This document shows, in pieces, positions 34,771 to 38,081 of a DNA stretch of 38,081 nt (positions within the stretch are counted from its first letter, which is position 1; every line of letters starts with the position of its first letter). This DNA comes from Pandoraea sp. ASV26. GTDB lineage: Bacteria; Pseudomonadota; Gammaproteobacteria; Burkholderiales; Burkholderiaceae. The notes beneath the pieces are model-generated. The model saw nothing but the letters and a program-made list of their open reading frames with translations. It made no database searches and was not told where the DNA came from. Location: NCBI RefSeq assembly GCF_016428915.1, contig NZ_JAELTP010000054.1, positions 1 through 38,081 of the forward strand. The letters are read 5' to 3'. Made by a program: the position numbers and the translations under genes.

Positions 34771-35088
34771 TTAGTTACCGAAGTAGGTCGTGCCAGCACG
34801 TTGCAGGCCACCGACCGAGCCGGCCGTCAACGGTGCCACCGCTGCCGTCGCTGCCACCGCTTGAGCGCTGGGCGCTGCCTTCGGATACACGGTATCGTGT
34901 TGAACCACCAGACCGGCCTTCTGCGCCTGGATCAGTTCTTCACGAACCTGAGCGCGAGTGAGAACGCTGGTTTGGGGTACCCACGAGAATTCCGACGGGC
35001 CGTCGAAAGCATCGCTGGCAAAGGCGGAACCGGCCGATACGGCGAGCATGGCGGAAATCAGGGCTGAGGTAATCAGGGTGCGCTTCAT
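34771..35088 (-). CDS. DUF4148-family exported protein
   Basis: A 105-aa protein with a clear signal peptide (MKRTLITSALISAMLAVSAG, cleavage near AFASDA) and the family motif LTRAQVREELIQAQKAGLV with a following Tyr-Pro. DUF4148 proteins are small, abundant and often multi-copy periplasmic proteins in Burkholderiales; their function is unknown. AGGAG precedes the ATG at good spacing. The upstream AT-rich region holds its promoter, shared divergently with the next gene. Confidence 0.92.
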   Translation of the reverse strand: MKRTLITSALISAMLAVSAGSAFASDAFDGPSEFSWVPQTSVLTRAQVREELIQAQKAGLVVQHDTVYPKAAPSAQAVAATAAVAPLTAGSVGGLQRAGTTYFGN

Positions 35089-35126
35089 GATATTTCTCCT
35101 GTCTATTGAGGGGGGCGATGCTTAAC

Positions 35127-35231
35127 TCATCGTCGACAGTGAAATTTTATTAGTGCGTCAATTGATGATAAACACGAAGTTTTACAATCTTTTATTTCTT
35201 TTTTAGAAATAATTGAGCGCAAGGGGGTCGA
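35127..35231. promoter_or_regulatory. AT-rich divergent promoter region with a TTATTTCT hairpin
   Basis: This stretch is far more AT-rich than the surroundings. TTATTTCT (35192-35199) and AGAAATAA (35205-35212) form a perfect 8-bp dyad around five T. It separates the divergent DUF4148 gene and a small plus-strand gene. It may bind an H-NS-like protein or a specific regulator. Confidence 0.45.
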
Positions 35232-35510
35232 ATGCGATTTCACGTGCATCACACCCATCTCTACCCAGGGGCGCGGCTCACGGCATTCGACGGGCCGACA
35301 GCACCGTCGGGTGAGGTCATCCTGGAATTCAGCGATGGTGCGGGTAGCGTCGGGCAGTATCAGCATCTCGCCGACGGCGCGCTGTCACTGACGGTCGCAC
35401 CGTACCGAACCGTCGCAGGCACACAGCTTCCGGCGAAGCACTGGCGACTCCTGCCCAGCGGCGAACGCCACATCTGGCGTGTCGAAAAAAGACTTGATCC
35501 TGACCTATAA
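35232..35510 (+). CDS. small protein of unknown function, 92 aa
   Basis: I do not recognise the family. The protein begins MRFHVHHTHLYPGARLTAFD after an AGGGGGT ribosome-site-like sequence, has no signal peptide or membrane segment, and is rich in beta-type residues (EVILEFSDGAGSVGQYQHLA). Its composition fits the host and its start sits right at a promoter-like AT-rich region, so it is probably real. Confidence 0.6.
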   Translation: MRFHVHHTHLYPGARLTAFDGPTAPSGEVILEFSDGAGSVGQYQHLADGALSLTVAPYRTVAGTQLPAKHWRLLPSGERHIWRVEKRLDPDL

Positions 35511-35800
35511 CCCCTTGTGAAAAATGGTTATTTGAACCCACTTCTTCACATCTTCATCATTTCCGCCGAGCCTTCTCATGGGGCATGTTTCGGTACCCGC
35601 AACGCTAGGACGTTGGGCACTCACACGACAAGTGAGTGAGCGCGAACCCCGTTATGGCGAGCGTTATGGTATTTTTCACACACTTCAAACACGCGTATAA
35701 GCGAGCACTCGCTTCGGAAACCGAAAGAATTGCGCAAAATCTGACGCCATTCATGTGCTGCACGCATGGCTGCCACAACTTTGACGCTCTGGGAACCGTT
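35511..35800. other. spacer with two perfect dyads
   Basis: No gene is supported. CACTCAC-N7-GTGAGTG (35618-35638) and AAGCGAG-CA-CTCGCTT (35698-35713) are perfect inverted repeats. Neither is followed by a T-run, so they look like operators rather than terminators. Confidence 0.5.
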
Positions 35801-35830
35801 TTGAAGGCGTAGAAAGAAACTCGGTAAAAT
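35801..35830 (+). promoter_or_regulatory. sigma70-type promoter of the GntR gene
   Basis: TTGAAG (35801-35806), an 18-base spacer and TAAAAT (35825-35830) precede the GntR-family gene, with a predicted transcript start near 35837. Confidence 0.45.
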
Positions 35831-35929
35831 CCGCTGCGGCATGGGGGTGTGCGCTGAACGCGGCCCGTGCCCGAGACGCCGGGTATGGCTGTGGCATCTC
35901 GCCGAAGTACACGGCGCGCGCGCCGCTCA

Positions 35930-36586
35930 ATGGAAGACATGCATCAGATGAAAGCGCCCAGCAACCTGATTACAGGAGAAGTGCGGACCAAAATCCGCAG
36001 CATGATTCTTGCCTCGGAGCTCAGACCGGGGCAGCGTCTCATCGAAGACGACCTGATTCAGCGGCTCGGCGTAGGCCGCACGCCTGTGCGTGAAGCGTTG
36101 CTCATCCTGCAAGGCGAAGGTTTCATTGCCCGCAATCGCGGATGGGAAGTTCAGGGCGTCGATCATCTGCAAGTCCACGCGATCTTCGAAAGCCGTGTAG
36201 CCATCGAAGCCGAAACGGCGCGACTCGCCGCGCGCAAGATCACCCCCGACGTCTGCGACGCGCTGGCCGCGCTCATCGAGCAGATGGAGCCGGGCGGTCA
36301 TTTGCCGCGTCTGGCCCTGAATCGCCTGAACACGGAGTTTCACGATCTGATCGTGAAGGCTGCCGATAACGTGGTCCTGGCGCAATTTCACGAACGCACC
36401 CAGTTTTATTACTGGGCGTTACGCATTCCCGTGATGTTCTCCGACGAACAACTGACGGCGACCAACGCCCAGCACCGCGAGTTGCTTGCCGCCCTGCGCG
36501 CGCACGATGAAGAACGCGCCGAGCACATCGCACGCGCTCACGTCGAGACGACGATGGGCATCGTCGAGCCGGCCCTACCGCGCTGA
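35930..36586 (+). CDS. GntR-family regulator, FCD/FadR subfamily
   Basis: A transcription factor of about 218 aa. The winged helix is EVRTKIRSMILASELRPGQR with EDDLIQRLGVGRTPVREALL, followed by an all-helical FCD ligand domain (residues about 85-210), which often binds a carboxylate through metal-bound histidines; FHDLIVKAADNVVLAQFHE and NAQHRELLAALRAHDEERAE supply the typical His positions. Start is uncertain: ATGs at 35930, 35939 and 35948 precede the domain and none has a strong ribosome site. A frame back to 35867 exists but the added residues look non-coding. No target gene is adjacent. Confidence 0.9.
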   Translation: MEDMHQMKAPSNLITGEVRTKIRSMILASELRPGQRLIEDDLIQRLGVGRTPVREALLILQGEGFIARNRGWEVQGVDHLQVHAIFESRVAIEAETARLAARKITPDVCDALAALIEQMEPGGHLPRLALNRLNTEFHDLIVKAADNVVLAQFHERTQFYYWALRIPVMFSDEQLTATNAQHRELLAALRAHDEERAEHIARAHVETTMGIVEPALPR

Positions 36587-36620
36587 ACCGGCACTCACGG
36601 GCCGGTAGCGTCATCGCACC

Positions 36621-37172
36621 TCAGCGCACCAGATAGCCCGCGACCCGCCAACGGCTGTCGATGCCGTAGACCATCGTCACCATCTCATGCGCATCGGCCT
36701 TGTTCTCGAAGGCCGTGTCGTACTGAATCACCACATACTCCCCCTCCGGCTGCCCCGGAATGGTGCGCGTAAATACCGCGTCCTTGGTCTTGCGCGACTT
36801 CACCTTCCCCAGCGGCGCGCGCGCCGTTTGCAGGCTCTGCGTCCAGGCGTCGGCGGAGATCGCGCGCTGGAACACCGGCGCGGCCTGCTGCCAGCTCTGC
36901 GCCGCACGATTGATGTCGGTGAGTCCGAGCCAGAGATTGGCGGCTTCCAGCGCAGGACGCACGTCGCGGTTGATGTCGGCAGCCGGTGCGGTGGTGGCGC
37001 TCGCAGGGGCGGCGAACAGCGGTGGCTGGGCCGAGCGGCGCTGCATCGGCTCCTGCTGCGCGCGCACCGGCAACGCGCTCAGACTGACGGCCACACCGGC
37101 GGCCAGCGTCAGCGCGCGAACGAAATGGAAACGATGGAAACGATGTGACGCAGGGGACGGGGTCGTCAACAT
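36621..37172 (-). CDS. DUF4019-family exported protein
   Basis: A 183-aa protein with a signal peptide (cleavage near VRAQQ). The DUF4019 domain fills the last 110 residues: AANLWLGLTDINRAAQSWQQ, then ARAPLGKVKSRKTKDAVFTR and the end MVYGIDSRWRVAGYLVR. The fold resembles small cystatin/NTF2-like periplasmic domains; function unknown. AAGGAG lies upstream of the start. It diverges from the diguanylate cyclase gene. Confidence 0.9.
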   Translation of the reverse strand: MLTTPSPASHRFHRFHFVRALTLAAGVAVSLSALPVRAQQEPMQRRSAQPPLFAAPASATTAPAADINRDVRPALEAANLWLGLTDINRAAQSWQQAAPVFQRAISADAWTQSLQTARAPLGKVKSRKTKDAVFTRTIPGQPEGEYVVIQYDTAFENKADAHEMVTMVYGIDSRWRVAGYLVR

Positions 37173-37291
37173 TGACGCAAACTCCTTGAAACGAAAAAGA
37201 CTAACCCGATCATTCTACTGGCGTGTAACGCGCGCAGCGGCGTACATTACAATGCACAACACCTGCCCGTTTCCCCCCGCTGGTCATCGCC

Positions 37292-38081
37292 ATGTTGACG
37301 ACGTCCCTGCTCGCGATCACCTCACTGCTCAGCTTCATGATGTTGCTGATCGTGGGTTCCCTTCTACGCTCACGCGTGGCAGGCGTTCGCGAGTGGTGCC
37401 TGGCCAATATCGCGGTCCTGACCGCCTTGCCGCTGTTCGCCCTGCGCGGTGTCGTGCCCGACTTCCTGTCGATTCCCATTGCCAATATCGCGCTCGCGAG
37501 CGGTCTGCTGTTTTTTTACGCCGGCTGCGCCCGCTTTCTCGGTCAGCCGGCGCATTGGCGGGTGCTGGGCGCGTCGCTGGGCCTGCTTTCTGCCGCGATC
37601 CTGATCTGGTTCTATGGCACGGACAACCCTCAGGTGCGCGTGGTCGTCGTCTCCGCCTATCACGCGACGATGTTGCTGGCCATCGCGCTTCTGATTGCGC
37701 GACACATTCCACCGCGCCGCCATCCCTATAACTATTGGCTGACGGCAACGCTTGCTGCCACATTCGCCATCGGGCATGCCGTACGCGGTGCGGTCTTCGC
37801 CTGGACGCCCTCGCCCGGCCCGGAATTGTTCGCCCCGACAACCTTCAACGCGGTGATGCTTACAATCGGCACGATCGTCATGCCTGCCATGACGATGGGC
37901 GCGGTCTTGATGATTCACGACGCCATGCTCGCCACCGCCGAAGAAGCCGCCAACCGCGACTATCTGACCGGCGCGCTCTCACGCAAGCATTTCGACCTGC
38001 TGGCGCGTCAGGAGATGGCGCGCGCGCTGGTCCGCAGTTGGCCGCTCTCGATCGTGGTCATCGATCTCGATCACTTCAAGC
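37292..38081 (+). CDS. membrane-bound GGDEF diguanylate cyclase (partial, runs off the window)
   Basis: The N-terminal 263 residues of a protein that would make cyclic di-GMP. Seven or so hydrophobic helices (from MLTTSLLAITSLLSFMMLLI through VMLTIGTIVMPAMTMGAVLM) are followed by the start of a GGDEF domain: NRDYLTGALSRKHFDLLARQ and LSIVVIDLDHFK. The signature GGDEF loop itself lies beyond the window. No strong ribosome site precedes ATG 37292; TACAAT at 37248-37253 may be the -10 box. The reading frame is open to the last base. Confidence 0.9.
   Translation, partial: MLTTSLLAITSLLSFMMLLIVGSLLRSRVAGVREWCLANIAVLTALPLFALRGVVPDFLSIPIANIALASGLLFFYAGCARFLGQPAHWRVLGASLGLLSAAILIWFYGTDNPQVRVVVVSAYHATMLLAIALLIARHIPPRRHPYNYWLTATLAATFAIGHAVRGAVFAWTPSPGPELFAPTTFNAVMLTIGTIVMPAMTMGAVLMIHDAMLATAEEAANRDYLTGALSRKHFDLLARQEMARALVRSWPLSIVVIDLDHFK

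Overview
The window is GC-rich DNA that looks like a chromosomal segment of a Burkholderiaceae-type betaproteobacterium. The gene set and codon use resemble Pandoraea or Burkholderia, but the genus is an inference because no rRNA or other marker gene is present. Apart from a damaged insertion-sequence remnant at the left edge, it reads as a run of stress-defence and envelope-maintenance operons.

Layout. 1-680: 3' part of a frameshifted IS3-family transposase. 1123-1791 (-): beta-carbonic anhydrase. 2077-5426 (+): an apparent five-gene operon encoding a MerR regulator, a GTP cyclohydrolase I paralogue, an ECF sigma factor, a Blc-type lipocalin and a small DUF2256 zinc protein. It is preceded by three copies of one dyad-symmetric site. 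5398-7778 (-): a second groES-groEL pair with a GC-rich terminator or attenuator and an 84-aa protein downstream. 7950-8588 (-): an unrecognised 212-aa protein. 8785-9681 (+): two Hsp20 chaperones whose first ribosome binding site lies in a hairpin. 10160-11235: about 1 kb with no convincing gene but with a perfect 19-bp palindrome and a strong promoter. 11236-17148 (+): a tripartite HME-type RND efflux system (adaptor, pump, outer-membrane channel), then an orphan lipoprotein.

18444-20683 (-): an OmpR/EnvZ-type two-component system. It is divergent from 20924-24609 (+), an exported methionine sulfoxide repair set: Tat-targeted MsrB, a DipZ-like CcdA-thioredoxin fusion, and membrane-anchored MsrA. 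Both Msr enzymes carry only the one catalytic cysteine (plus zinc ligands in MsrB), so DipZ is the obvious reductant supplier. 24679-25899 (-): a VOC protein and a YafY-type WYL regulator. 25946-31231 (-): a molybdenum hydroxylase operon (iorB-iorA-cytochrome c type) in which all three proteins carry Ala/Pro/Ser-rich low-complexity stretches. 31653-33407: two GNAT acetyltransferases and an XRE-cupin regulator around a perfect 22-bp palindrome. 33491-36586: an alpha/beta hydrolase, a DUF4148 protein, a small conserved protein and a GntR/FCD regulator. 36621-38081: a DUF4019 protein and the start of a GGDEF diguanylate cyclase that runs off the window.

Taken together, the genes deal with protein folding (GroESL, Hsp20), oxidised periplasmic proteins (Msr/DipZ), membrane repair (lipocalin), metal or cation efflux (RND) and probably light or oxidative signals (MerR/FolE/ECF/DUF2256). 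The best candidates for under-described biology are the MerR-FolE-ECF-lipocalin operon with its operator triplet, the two-component-linked single-cysteine Msr/DipZ module, and the RNA-structure candidates at groESL and hsp20.
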